Source: Cryptomeria japonica (lineage: Eukaryota > Streptophyta > Pinopsida > Cupressales > Cupressaceae). Taken from it: a stretch of 64,000 nucleotides of DNA. Where the stretch lies: positions 172,134,361 to 172,198,360 of the forward strand of contig NC_081406.1 of NCBI RefSeq assembly GCF_030272615.1, written 5' to 3'. Positions within the stretch are counted from its first letter, which is position 1; every line of letters starts with the position of its first letter. A program made the position numbers and the translations under genes. The notes below the pieces were generated by a model. That model was not told the origin of the DNA. It worked only from the letters and a program-made list of their open reading frames with translations, and searched no databases. Shown here piece by piece: positions 24,140 through 36,512 of this stretch.

Positions 24140-24643
24140 CTAGATTTCCTTTAACTCTTGATCCTCTTTATTTCTCTTTCCTTGCTTCAAAATTGCACAT
24201 TGTCTCTGACCAATTCTCTCTTTCTTTTGTAGCTCTGATTTTTTTCTGCCACAAGATTTCATCTGGTCTGTCACCATAACCTTACTACCATTTGGTTCCT
24301 TCTTACTATCAGACTTATCCACTAGATCCTTCTGCAAATTGATGCCACAATCCAGTGTACCCTCTGCAACCTACTTATCAACACATCAACTCTTCTCAAG
24401 ACTCAAATTCCTCACTTCCTTCTCTTTCTCCCTCAAAGAAGCCAATATGAACTTCTACCCATCCTTCTCAATAGTGATTAGGTTTCTTGTAAAATCATAA
24501 ATAGCTTCGCTATCAAACTATCAAGGTCTTCCCAACAAATCATGACAAGCACTCATAGACAAAACATCCCATAAGACCTCTTCCCTAAAAGGCCCAATAT
24601 TAAAATTCACCAAACACTACTCTTTCACTTCTATCTTCTGATC
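24140..24643 (-). pseudogene. Element C protease, distal part
   Basis: Continuing after the element B insertion, the minus strand shows VNFNIGPFREEVLWDV then SACHDLLGRP, the C-terminal half of a retroviral-type aspartic protease. A Lys/Glu-rich spacer (24337-24140) follows. Several in-frame stops are present. Confidence 0.7.
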
Positions 24644-27392
24644 TGTGAGAATTTACCAAGATCAAGAGGCAATGGAAAGCACAAATAAGAGAGAATAAAA
24701 TAGATGATAGGAATAAATTGTATTCTATCAAGATGCAAAATATGATCAACTGGATCATTACAAGATGTTCAATGATTTCCCGTACAAAAAATGTAGATGA
24801 GCCTACTTATATAGGCAAGGCTAAGGATATGTGAGCACACAAACATGACATGTGGCTCAATAAGAAACAAGGGTAGGTAGGAAATAGGTGTGGGTAGGTA
24901 GGAGATATTATATAATATTCCACATGAGGTGGAATCTAACAACAAGATAAGATCAACACCATAAAAGGTGGAGATTCTCCTACATACACTATCCCAATGT
25001 GGCACAAACACCCAAGTGTCTCATACCCAAACTACTATGAAATGCATGTACCTAAGTAAACTTAAGTAAAGTGTAATAATATCCAAGATGAATAATTATT
25101 TACACCAACACCCCCCCTTAAGTGCAACTTAGGGGAATGCACTTAAATCTACAATGCAACTAAGCAATACAAGATGGGTCCCAACCACAAGGCCATGTTA
25201 GGTACCCATGTACAAATGCAAATGCAATCTCCCATAAATGGAGAAAGAGATAAAAACCCAATGGGAAAAAACCCTCCCCCAAAAGAGAGATGATGAAAGC
25301 ACACAATGCTCTCAATGATGAATGAGAAGAACAAAATATATCCCCCCCATAAGAGAGAAGAAAGACCATGAAGCCCCCCCTCAATGTCAAATCTCTTGCA
25401 AAGATGGTCCAATGATGATGACCAAAATACCTCCCCATAAGGAAGAAAGAGAGCCAATGATGCACCAATAATGTCAAAGTGTGACAAAACTAGGTACCAA
25501 TATTGATGATGATGAATCACTCGCTGCACCAAAAAGAAGATCAGGCATGGAGACAACTTGCTTTGAGCATCATCTGGATGCTCGTAAATGGCAGAAATAC
25601 TGGTACAATCTAAGTCTCATGGGAGCCATGCACAAATGTGTACAATCTAAGTCTCAACTGGAGCCATGCACCAAGTCTCACAAGATTTTCCTAATCTACG
25701 TGTACAAGAGGATTACATCAAATAGTCATCAATGAAAAGATACAAAGAGGTGTGACACTTAATGATAGCGTGAGTACAACATTGCTCAAGCAAGAGCATA
25801 CATCATGATAGTGCAACTCTAGAAACATGAAGATGATGCCACCAAGAAGCCCTGTAGAATACTGCAGAAAAAGATGCCTCTGATTGGGATGTGGCCAAGA
25901 GATATAAAGGAGAAAATTAACCCCCTCCCCCCTCGACTGCTGGTTGGAAGCACTGCAAGACAGGTATAAAGCGACAAGAAAAAAAGTGTTCCCAATTTGA
26001 CTTATTAAATGATGCTTTTGTTTTTAGAAGATTTTAAAAATCTAAAAAAAACAATTTATTATGCCCCCCCAAAACACTTATTTAAAAAAATAAGAAAAAG
26101 TGAATTTTTTTTATTTATTAATTTAAAAAAAATAAAATTAGAAACAATTATTGGTACCCCCCCAATAAAAGTTTATTTTTTTAATTAAAAAAATTATTTT
26201 AAAAAAAAAGAAAAAGTGTTTTTTTATTTTATTTATTGAAAAAACATTTTAAAAAAACTTTATTAAAAAAAGGAAAAAAAATTACCCCTTACAGGGTTGG
26301 CCTACGGGCCTACCCGCAGGTAGCCTGCAGTACACGCAGGGACCACCTGTGGGGCAGCAGGTGGCTTGCGGGCCAATAAGGACCCCTTGAAATTTTTGAT
26401 AGCTTAAAAAATTAACGAAAAGAAAACAAATTCACCCCCCTCTATTAAAATTTAATTTTTAAAAATTTTTTTGCAAAATTTCCAAAAAAATAAAAACGGA
26501 AAAAAAATAAATAAAAATTTTCAGACTTGTACCTACAAGTCCGTATGGTGGGTCAGGAGGGGAGATTTATTCAACTCGGGGTAACAGAGGTTGATTTGAC
26601 AAATTGACAGCTGATTTGGGGGTTTTTGGGCCTTCTGAGCCTAATGACGATGGTGGATTTGGCCAAAAATGCTCCAAAATTGCAGATCGCTACTGGGACA
26701 AGTCACCACCCTCCACCTTCAAACAACTCTAGATTTGGCCTCAGATGTCGGATTTGGACAAAACAAAAGGTGATTCTTAATTTCTCGAACCTCCTAAATC
26801 CAATGGCGACCTCAGATCTGAACCAACAAGATCCAATAATAACCTGCAATAGAAAGCTCCAAAATGCAAAATCCCAAATTTCTCTTAATTGGAAAACCAA
26901 TGACACTCTAATGGCTCTGATACCATGTGAGAATTTGCTAAGATCAAGAGGAAATGGAAAGCACAAATAAGAGAGAACAAAATAGATGATAGGAATAAAC
27001 TGTATTCTATTAGGATGCAAAATATGATCAACTGGATCATTACAAGATGTTCAATGATTGCCTGTACAAAAAGTGCAGATGAGCTTGCTTATATAGGCAA
27101 GGCTAGGGATATGTGAGCACACAAACATGACACGTGGCTCAATAAGAAACAAGGGTAGGTAGGAAATAGGTGTGGGTAGGTAGGAGAAACAATATAATAT
27201 TCCACATGAGGTGGAATGTAACAACAAGATAAGATCAACACTATAAAAGGTGGAAATTCTCCTACACACACTATCCCAATGTGACACAAACACCCAAGTG
27301 TCTCATACCCAAAATACTATGAAATGCATGTACCTAAGTAAACTTAAGTAAAGTGTAATTATATCCAAGATGAATAATTATTTACACTAAAA
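24644..27392 (-). mobile_element. Element B: non-autonomous LTR retrotransposon (2749 bp)
   Basis: The two LTRs are 24644-25110 and 26926-27392, each 467 bp. The target duplication is TGATC (24639-24643 and 27393-27397). On the minus strand the right LTR is followed directly by a perfect initiator-Met primer site, TGGTATCAGAGCCATTAG (26925-26908). A CCCCCCC polypurine-tract complement abuts the left LTR at 25111. The interior (1.8 kb) has no gag or pol; open frames of 105-135 residues there have no recognisable domain. It is the same family as element A across LTRs and interior. It lies inside the protease gene of element C, so it is younger than C. Confidence 0.9.
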
Positions 27393-27397
27393 TGATC

Positions 27398-27542
27398 ATC
27401 TTGCAACCAAATTATGTTGTAAGGACAATGGTGCTTAAGACTCTTCAAACCAAGCTTCTATACCATCTCCTCAGATACCAAATTATTAGTACTTCCACTA
27501 TCAACAATAACCTTACAACACTTACCTCCTGATTTACACAGT
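27398..27542 (-). pseudogene. Element C protease, proximal part
   Basis: The minus-strand frame carries the protease active site VIVDSGSTNNLV (about 27470-27510), then a GLKSL segment and PYNIIWLQ, before being cut by element B at the TGATC site. One in-frame stop lies in between. Confidence 0.8.
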
Positions 27543-28655
27543 CTAGAAAAGATTCTTCCTCTGAGTAGGTTTGGTATCTTCACTACTTTGCTTCATCAAG
27601 ACTCTTCTAAACATGAAGGATTCTCCCTGCTCCGGTTCCAACACATTCTCATAGGTAACTCTAACTTCCTGATCCTCATTTTTCGCATAATTTCTTGCCA
27701 TCCCTTTCTTGCACTCAAAAGATCTATGGCTGCTTTCTCCACACTTAAAACATCTACCCAAAAATTCTCTACTGCTACTACCATTCCATTTTCTCTATGT
27801 CTTTTGATCCGATTATTTACTCCACTTAGGTTTGGATTCTTCTTCAATATTCTACTTCTCTATATTTCCACTTATCTTCCCTTTATATCTCTCTTGTCCT
27901 CTAGGGTTATTCTACTGTCTTGTTTTCACTTTCTCCCGAGCCTTCGAAGCATATTGTTAAGCCTCCTCAACTATGGAAATCTTCAACATACTCATCTCAT
28001 CTTGAATGCTAAATGCAAGTTCATTTATGTACCTAGCCACCTTCTCACTATCCATCTCTCTATGTCTAGATTTGATCATTACCTTGTAGAATTCCTCGGT
28101 ATACTCTTTCACACTCATGTTTCTCTGTTTCAAGTTCTGTAACTTCTTGAACATCTCCAACTCATAGTCTCCTGAAATAAATTTATCCTTCAATCTTGCT
28201 ACCATTTTCCTCCACCGAGTGATTTTCATCTCATCATTCTCAACTCTATCTCTCTACAACTCTTTCCACCATAAAAAAACATGCCCTTTCAACTTAGTTT
28301 GTGCCAACTAGACTCTTTGTGGGGCCTTAATATCCTCAGACTTGAAGTAGTCCTCCAACTCTTTGATCCAATCAATCAAATCCTTTGGATTCAGCGAACC
28401 TGAAAAGTTCAAAACCTCCACTTTATGAACTTTACTCACTTGTGCCATCACTTGAAGAAATATTTATTCTCTTTCATCTTCTATTCCTTCAACCTTCTCG
28501 ACCTCCAGTTCCTCTCCAACCTCTTCATACTCATCCTCAGATTCTGAATTCCTTTGCAAACTAGCTAATGCATTTGGGATCTTGTTCCTCATCTCATTTT
28601 AGAAATCCTCTATCATCTGCTCTACCCTCAGTGGGTTCATTTTTCTTGGCGGCAT
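27543..28655 (-). pseudogene. Element C gag with zinc knuckle
   Basis: The start is taken at ATG 28655 (MPPRKMNPLRVEQM). An acidic N-terminus is followed by the plant gypsy gag core: SGSLNPKDLIDWIKELEDYF, then FLWWKEL, then a TRWRKMVARLKDKF segment and EYTEEFYKVM (28229-27957). A CCHC knuckle follows, CFKCGESSHRSFEC (about 27755-27715). Order and spacing match gag of chromovirus-type gypsy elements. Several stop codons and at least one frameshift interrupt it. Confidence 0.8.
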
Positions 28656-29601
28656 CTCCTCCTTTGCTCTGGTGTAACTACCTCAACTCGACGATCTGAC
28701 TTCAAGTTTCAATTGCCTCACACTTGGCGATCTATTGAACACATTCACAACCTTCCTTAACTTGACAATTTGTTCACCCAAAGGAATGCCTCAAGGTTCA
28801 CAACCAGTTTTGATACCACTTGGTGCATCCATGGTTCGATGGGTCGTCAAAGAGAACATACCAGATCATGCAACAAGAGTAACACAATGGAAGCAACAAC
28901 AACACATAGAGAAAATACAAAATCAAATATCTGCATCATCATATATTCATTGTAGATCATCTAGTAATCATATAGTTACATGCCAGATTACAATCCTTTT
29001 GAACCTCCAAGAGGTATCCGAATTACAATTCAAGAATCTAGATCATCATCTACTTCTTCATACTCCATTCTACCTCCTAAGGATCACATACCATCTAGAA
29101 CACATCTGGGTCGACCATAAAAGAAAACATTTACCAAGATAGAAAAATGAAATGTGTAAAATAGGTTGGTTACAAAACATAAAGATATCCTCTACCAAGA
29201 ATACAAATAGAGTGCAGACCACCAAGGAAGGTCGACCAAGGACTCGAGAACATTGAGCAAGGCACCCAATATATATGCAAGCCAAGAAATCGCTCCGCAC
29301 AAGAATAAATCACCAACTAGCTGTTAATCTCACAAACTGCTTCGAGAACCAAGAATAGCCAATCTAGAAGCAACAACTCACTATAAAATAATCCAAATGG
29401 ATTGAAAAAATCTGGAATGATGATCAAGAATAGGCCTAGAAATCAAAAATTTGATCTGCAATGAAAAAGCACTAGCTATGGGAACACACTGAAAGAACAC
29501 ATAAATTGCAACATTGAATTGAACAAGAACAAAACTAAAAGGAAGTATTTTTGGTTGAAGCAAGATTTCTCATAGACTGAGGATGCTCCTGCATCACTTG
29601 G

Positions 29602-30380
29602 CATCTTGGTTTTCTATGGAGGACTCTTGATTCTTTGGTGAGGTATCAGTTTATGACATGTTCTTAGGAGAATATAATATTATTTTTAGGATATGCAAGA
29701 TCATGAAATTGTTAGTTCTCTTTTATTTTGAGTATTAATTATTTTCTTGGAGCTTCATAATTTTGTAGAGTTGAATTTGAAGTTGGTATGAATTTATTGA
29801 TGGATTCTCATGGAGACTAAAGAGAATTGTGTAAGGCTACTTAGAGATATCTTGTTTATGAAAATTATATGTAGCTATGGTTACTCTTTGATAAGGATTT
29901 CAATAGAAAGATTGAGGAGTTCACACCTAGTTATGGATGTGAATCCATTAAATACTTGAAGAGAAGATTGCAAATTAATATAAGCTCTTATTTATTGGTG
30001 TTGTGTGCACATGAAAATATTGTATCCACTCTTGGTCTAGACTTTGTAAGTGAATGGTTTGAGAGGTATTTCACACTTTATTATCATATGCATTCTTGAT
30101 ATCGTATTGTTTCTTGTCATGAGTTAGTATTGAATATAGAAGTTTCAAGTCTACTTGTTAAGAAAAATATGTGTGTAGTATTATATATTTTCATTGTTCA
30201 CTTTGTTCTTGGTATTGAGTTATGGATATAGTTCTAAGGTCTTATTTAGAGAGTTACATGAAATTGTATGTGGCTTTGGAAATATTCTCTTAATTAGGGG
30301 AAATATTTGTTTGTTTTGTTGGGAATTAAATTGGTTCAATACCAAAGATTGTGAAAATGAATCTTTATTCAATTTACTAA
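29602..30380. other. Degenerate T-rich sequence
   Basis: Continuation of the older sequence outside element C. No gene or clear domain seen. Confidence 0.35.
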
Positions 30381-30399
30381 TCAAAGGATGATTCAAAGC

Positions 30400-31369
30400 T
30401 TGTATATAACCAACATGAAAATCTGAAATTCATATTCAGATTTGAAAATTAATTTGCCTTAATTGTGGAAAAACCATGATTAGATCCTCCTTCTTTATGA
30501 TGCCAAAAATTAGCTCGTTAACCATGCTTAATAAACCTATCTTAAGTGAGCTTATAATATCAATAAATAATTATTAACATCAACAACATAATATCCACAC
30601 ATAACATAGAATTTATGTGGATAAATCCTTGCAGCAAAAAACTCACCAAGAAGAGAGAACAAGATTATATTAACAACAACAAAAGCACTTATAATACAAT
30701 CACTTCCATTATCCTCTTTTCCTCCACTATAGAAGAACCTATGTACATGTGAAAAATATCCTTATGCCTCCCATCCACCCTTCATTTCTATAAAGAAAAC
30801 TAGATTCAACTATTCCGCATTTTGTTACACATAAATTATAAACCCAAAGGTTGAATTTATAAAATGTATAAAGCTCCAAAACCACCAATAAAGGTTTCCA
30901 AATAAGACTCTTCATTACTCATGACCACAACCCTTGGAATGCCTCCATGGAACTTGAAAGGACATCGGTTTAGCTTTTGATACCTTCCCTCCAACATGGA
31001 CACCTATACTTGTAAGATAAACATTACATTAAATGTAATAATTGATCAAAACCAAGAGACACCTATTGCCTCTTCCATACTCTCACATAGAGAAACCCAT
31101 AGGTCACTCTCTTTTCACTTTATTAAGTCATTAAATATCTTATTCTAGACATACGTAAGTGGGGAAAACAATATTGAATATTTGTCTTCACAACCCACTT
31201 TTATCGCTACTAGTGTTACTCATCGCCCCTTATGAATGTAATACAAACAATGCTAAGAAAAATATTACAAATTATTTCCCAATACATCTTGAGAGCCTTA
31301 GAACACTTTACAAGAATCTTGTAACCAAGTCATAAGATTTACAAGGTAGATGACACCTTAATCCTACCA
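30400..31369 (-). mobile_element. Ty1/copia LTR, minus orientation
   Basis: The minus strand starts TGGTAGGATTAAGGTGTCAT (31369), preceded by a purine-rich AGAAGGTAGGTGAAA tract. It contains TCTTCTTGGTGAG with CAAGGATTTATCCACATAA near 30620. The start resembles the LTR at 34822 (TGTTAGGTTTAAGATGCCAT) and the downstream part resembles 18300-18800. The 3' boundary is not defined; a very decayed primer-like string lies near 30415. Confidence 0.6.
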
Positions 31370-31746
31370 TATTTCACCTACCTTCTGCATGAGAGGTTTA
31401 CATATTTTTCTACCATGTTTTCATTTGATTTGAATGTTAGATGTTGATATCCTTTTTGTTTTATAAAGGTGAAGAAGATCTTAATTTACACATCTTGGTA
31501 CATGTTACCGTGGAAGAAGTATATTGTTTAATTCATAGGTTCTCATTGGTCTTGTTTTTCTTTTTGGATGTTTGTGTTCACGTGACTAAGTGTGAAAAAC
31601 TTGGGGGAGCTATCAAGATTAGTGGTGAGAGAGGTATTATAACATATTTGTTTATAGGATTTGTATGTTTTTCTTTGACATTATGTAATACATGAGTTAG
31701 CCATATCCTTTATGTGAAGTACTATAACACCTAGCTTAAACAACAC

Positions 31747-31775
31747 ACACTAAGCACTGACTTAGTGTGTGCTAT
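31747..31775. repeat. Perfect 11-bp hairpin
   Basis: CACACACTAAG and CTTAGTGTGTG are separated by CACTGA, forming a strong stem-loop of unknown role. Confidence 0.7.
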
Positions 31776-31819
31776 CCTATGTGGAACCCTCTCCAAATTT
31801 TTTTCTATAGATTATTTCA

Positions 31820-32890
31820 ACATCTATTGGCTAATGCTAAAGGAAAGAACCCTCATGCCAAATAGGGGATTGAGTCTCTTAAGGTTTCCCTACTAAAAAT
31901 AAACCTAGACAAAAGGAAAATGGAAACCCCCAAAAATAGTCCTATCAAGGATAGAAAGGGTGAGAAAGACTCTGCTAGGAAAAGTATCACCATTGACCTA
32001 GAATTACAAGATTCTGATAAAGAAGAGGATAGGATAAATGAAAAAGAGAAGAAAGAGGTTAGTTTTGGAGAAAGAAGATCTACGAGGCTATTGGAAAAGG
32101 ACAAGAAGGTTCAAATTGAACCTAAAGTGACCCGACCTTCCCTCCACTTACTTCTTATGATAACATTGACATGGTCCCCTATTCTCAAGATCTGCCACTT
32201 GAGTACGAAGATAATAAGAACCCGTGTAGAGAAATAATAGAGTTCTAGAAGAGGGTCCTGAACTTGGAACTAAGATTGGGTGACCATAAGCAACATTTTG
32301 AACAAATGGGTGACTTCCTCTGCTTGCTATGTGTCATTACATATGGTATCATGAGGAAGGAAACAAGGGGTTTTTTTTAGGGAAAAGGATGAAAATGAAG
32401 ATGAGGAAGCTACTGAAGGAAGAAAAATTGGATGATGACAATAAGGAGAAGGATACCACCCTGGGGGATATGTGGACTGATCAAGTGAATAGCATGGAGT
32501 GCAACTGGAGGATGATCAAAGATGATTAAGAATCTAAGTTTTTGTTTATATGTTTTGGTTAATACTACTATAGTTAGTAGTAGTTGCTATGTGCATTTGG
32601 ATAGGAATAGGCTTACGTGCCATATGAATAGTACTTTTATTACCGTTGGCTACTTTGTTAAGATAGTTTGTCTTTTGCATTGTTTAAATATTTATTTTAC
32701 GGTGGGTAGATGGTGGTTAGATAAGAATAGCATGTTTAGTTATACAAACATGATATTTTTTTACTATTTCTGAGAGTAGTTGGCAAGTTCCTTGGCTGGC
32801 TATTAGATGCCAAATCTTTACTGTTTCTCTCTATTCTTTTGTTGTTCTAAGGTTCAGGGCCTTCTCCCCGCTAATATAATAAAAAAAACA
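31820..32890 (+). pseudogene. Retroposon-like fragment with a charged, coiled-coil ORF
   Basis: A 105-residue frame (31920-32237) is Lys/Glu/Asp-rich (SFGERRSTRLLEKDKKVQ). After a frameshift the coding texture continues (DNIDMVPYSQDLPLEYED, then RVLNLELRLGDHKQHFEQMG, probably a coiled coil) to about 32370. A long T-rich trailer then ends TATAATAAAAAAAA at 32888. The layout (ORF end, trailer, A-tail) resembles the retroposed segment at 48671-50722, whose ORF also ends in a coiled-coil-like Lys/Glu/Leu stretch. AACATCTA near 31819 and after the A-tail could be a short target duplication, but that is weak. Confidence 0.4.
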
Positions 32891-34810
32891 TCTACCTTTG
32901 TCAGAAAGAAAACCATACCTTCGCTAAAAAATGTTTTTTTTTTGGTTTAAGAGAATGAGTAGTCTTGGAGCTACATTAAAAAATATTTTATAGAATAATA
33001 ATGGTTCACTTTTCTTTAAAAGCAAAACAGTAAATAAATTGTATTAATGTTTTTATGCAATAATCAATATTAAAAGTAACTTAATATTTTTTTTAAAAAA
33101 ATCTGAAGGTGAAGGCTTATATATAAATATATATAATAAGTTAAATTGAATATATATATATTTTTTAAATATTTTTTTAATAGATTTGGAAATGAAGATA
33201 TCAATAATGAGTTAATGTAAATATTAAATTTTTTAATCCCAATGCTTTTTATAATATATTTTTTCTATATATTTGATAAATTATAAAAGATTATTCAAAA
33301 CTATTAAACATAAATATTACATAATTATTTTTTTATAACTTTATAATTTTTGAAATTTATTTAATTTCTTTTAAATGATTAATATAAAATTAAAGAGGAA
33401 AATAACATAATTTCAAACAATTCATGATTATTAATTTAATTTAAGATAATTAAAATTTAATTTGATTATATTTATTAAATTAAATATATAACTAATTAAA
33501 TAATAATATTTAAGTAAACATTTAGTGAAATTATATTTCTGTAAATATCATCAATCAATTTATTCATTTTTATATGTATCTCTAATGCTTGGATTAATGA
33601 ATTCTCTATTTATCATTTTATTAATTTATTCATTTTATAATATATTATATGCAATCTATATATATATTTGTGACATGTAAAAATATAGATTAATATAATA
33701 TGGTTTACTGTAAGAGTTAAGATTTTTCTAATCATATAATTTACCACTATAATTATATTTGCATAAATTTATTACAATTTTACTTTTAAAAATTTGACAT
33801 ATTGTATCTTTTATAATAAATGAATACCCCTTTTTTAATATCCCATATGTGCGTTTTCCAACTTAGCTTTGCACTTTCTCTTAAATGAAAAAAATAATAT
33901 GTTTTCAACAAGTACATTTCTCTCTTTGACAAGCATTGTTGTATCAAGGAGAATAACCTTAGGAAATAAAAAAGGTATTTAGAGGTGGGCTCACATAGGA
34001 CAGTACACACCGAGTCAATGCTTTGTGTGTTATTTAAGGGTGGTCGTACTATAGGTAGACTTTATGCTTTGATTTATTTTTAGTTTTGTTATTACTTATG
34101 TAGTGGGAGTTTCTAGATATATGTTAGGCTATCCTCTTAGATATCTTGGTTATCAAATTACTAATTTTATGACGAGTTTGTATGTTTCATTGGATTAGGA
34201 TCTGTAGGTTATGCATTTTGAAGACATTTACAATCTATTGATTGCATTGGGATGAATTGGATGTAGAATATCTTATATCCATGAGATTATTTTGGTGTTA
34301 ATATAGACTTTGTTAGTTATCCTTATTTGTTGTTATTTATGCATTAGTATGTTTCATTGAGATACGAGAATAGATGTACAAAGATTTAATTTCTATTTTT
34401 AGTTGATATGTTAATAACACAAAGTTCTATCTATGATGGTATACCCTACTTTGAGCTATGGTTATGTTGGATGAGTTGTAATTTTTTGTGGCTGCTATTC
34501 CAATTGGTATGAGTAAGGTAGATACTCAAAGTCTTTGTTATCATTTGAATTTTATGCTTATGTTCATGTAAGGATTGGTTTAGGTTTAAGTGATAGTTGA
34601 TATTTCTCACCTTTACATGTTCCTTTTTATTCCATAATGCTCATGTTGGAGGATGTGAGAATTTTTATTGATGGTGGTTATCATGGTTTCTTTTGTAGAT
34701 AGTTTGTTGGAGCATGAGAGTATAGTGAAGATTCAGGAGGTATATCATTGCCTATGGATATTTTTCTTTAGTTTGTGATTTCTATAGGTGTATCTATAAT
34801 ATATGATGTC
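32891..34810. other. Very AT-rich filler and degenerate copia sequence
   Basis: 32891-33800 is extremely AT-rich, with TATATA runs and no coding signal. 34010-34810 is T/G-rich and leads directly into a copia polypurine tract and LTR, so it is probably the decayed 3' end of a copia polyprotein. No domain could be read. Confidence 0.4.
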
Positions 34811-34821
34811 AAGTGGGAGAA

Positions 34822-35928
34822 TGTTAGGTTTAAGATGCCATATACCTTGTAAATCCTATGTAATAGTTTCAACATCCTTGAAAAGTTTCTTTAGGAACTT
34901 AGGGTGTTTTGGAAAAATAATTTGTAATATTTATTCTCATTATTGTTTGTAATATACTCATAAGGGGTGTTGGGTTGCACAGTGATAAAGATGATTTGTA
35001 GACATAATTATTAATATTGTTTTATCCACACGTGGATGCCTAGAATGGAATTGTTAATGATATACCAAGATAACAAATGGGTGACTATTGGGATTCTCTA
35101 AGTGGATGTTTGGAAGAGGAAACATGTGTATTTTAGTATCCTATCATATATTGTATTCAATGTAATTTATCTTTCAAGTTTGGGTGCCCAAGTTGGAGGG
35201 AAAGTATTGGATCCAAAATTAACATCCTTTCACATTTTGAGGAGGCAATCCAAGAGGTTGGGATGTTTGGAATAAAGAGATTTCTTTGGACACCTTGTTT
35301 GGTGTTTTAGAGCTATTGTCATGTCTATATAACTAACTCTTTGGATGTCAAAATTAAATAGGAGTAATTAGATGTATAGTCACTTTGAAGAAAGGAGGAC
35401 AAGTTGAAGCATAAAGAGGTTATTCACATGTACATAAGTTCTGCCATAGTGGAAGAAAATAGATGAATAATTTAATAAATGTATTGTAATCTCATTTATT
35501 TGAAGATAGTGCATACTTGAACTCTCTTCTTGGTGGATATTTTTTTCACAAGGGTTTCTCCATGTAAATCCTATCTTATGTGATGATTTTATGTTGCTGA
35601 TTTGTATCTCATTGTTGCTATTTTATGGTATTGTTTTTGATTAAGGTAAGCAAGGAAAGGGCCCTAACCCTTTCCTTGCTATCTTATGGTATTGTTATGC
35701 ATGATTTATTGCTATTATAATTTCATATTAGGTAGTGTTGTTAAGAAAGATATGATGACTATTTTCTAGCATCATAAGGAAATGTATCTAATCATGGTAA
35801 TATCATATTAAGGCAACTTAATTTCAAATTTGCATATAAAATCCATATTTTCATATTGTAGAGGTCTTAGCCTTCTATCTCATCTATTGAAGTCACATCT
35901 TGATTATTTGGATTGAAATTTACCAATA
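34822..35928 (+). mobile_element. Ty1/copia LTR (about 1.1 kb)
   Basis: A polypurine tract AAGTGGGAGAA (34811-34821) precedes TGTTAGGTTTAAGATGCC, the classic start of a copia 3' LTR. The R-U5 part (35440-35928) matches 18300-18800. The end is followed by TGATATTAGAGCC, close to the initiator-Met primer site. Having a polypurine tract on the left and a primer-like site on the right suggests a recombined or tandem LTR. A small insertion carrying a hairpin lies at 35636-35683. Confidence 0.65.
35636..35696. repeat. Small palindrome-bearing insertion flanked by a 13-bp direct repeat
   Basis: TTATGGTATTGTT occurs at 35623-35635 and 35684-35696. Between them is a 48-bp segment holding a perfect 13-bp inverted repeat, AGCAAGGAAAGGG / CCCTTTCCTTGCT, with a 6-nt loop (35649-35680). 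The related LTR at 18300 lacks this segment. Confidence 0.75.
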
Positions 35929-35940
35929 TATGATATTAGA

Positions 35941-36352
35941 GCCTATATATTTTTCATATGGGAAGCCTTTGCTAACAAAAACTAGAAAAGTTTAATATTT
36001 CTCTAGTTATTCTAGTTCCAACAATTATTTTTTTGATTTGATTTATTTTTAAATAGTTTGAATTGTTTTATTAAATTTAGATAGTATAAAAAATAAGATA
36101 AAAAATTATTTTCTATTGTTTAAAAAGTAAAAATAAAATACTAATTCATTGACTGATGTCTTTATTTTAATGAATGATCATGTATCTACCTAATATATAA
36201 ATTAATCCTCAACTTTATTCATTTAAGTGGACCACTTAAACTTTAATTATTTTACTTAACAAAATTTAAATTATACAAATCTTTGTATTTATAAAAAATA
36301 TTTCTCAAATACATTTTTAAATAATTATTTTTTAAAATATCATTACAATAAA
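35941..36352. other. AT-rich spacer
   Basis: AT-rich sequence between the copia LTR and the LINE insertion site. No gene seen. Confidence 0.5.
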
Positions 36353-36512
36353 CATTATTACATTTTTTGATGAATAGGCCTTCTCTATTAATTAAAAATA
36401 TTGAAGTATGTATTCACAAAAAAAGGCCGGGGGATACAAGATCACCCCCCATGAGAGTCACTCGACCATCGGCCGGAAACAAAAAAAACAAGCTATTCAT
36501 CAAAAAACTTCC

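Larger units (their letters stand above)
23213..29596 (-). mobile_element. Element C: Ty3/gypsy LTR retrotransposon with nested element B
   Basis: The left LTR is 23213-23996 and the right LTR 28821-29596. Both run TGGTG...GCATCA on the plus strand and are clearly similar. The target sites are CTTGA (23208-23212) and CTTGG (29597-29601), one mismatch. On the minus strand the right LTR is followed by AG and a variant initiator-Met primer site, TGGTATCAAAACTGG. The interior encodes gag, a zinc knuckle and protease on the minus strand. The protease is split by element B at 24644-27392. No reverse transcriptase or integrase remains between the protease tail (about 24140) and the 3' LTR, so the element is a deletion derivative. 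Confidence 0.85.

Noticed and set aside
25149-25556. 105-135 residue frames in element B
   Set aside because: They lie in the coding-free interior of a non-autonomous LTR element and are not maintained as intact frames in element A.
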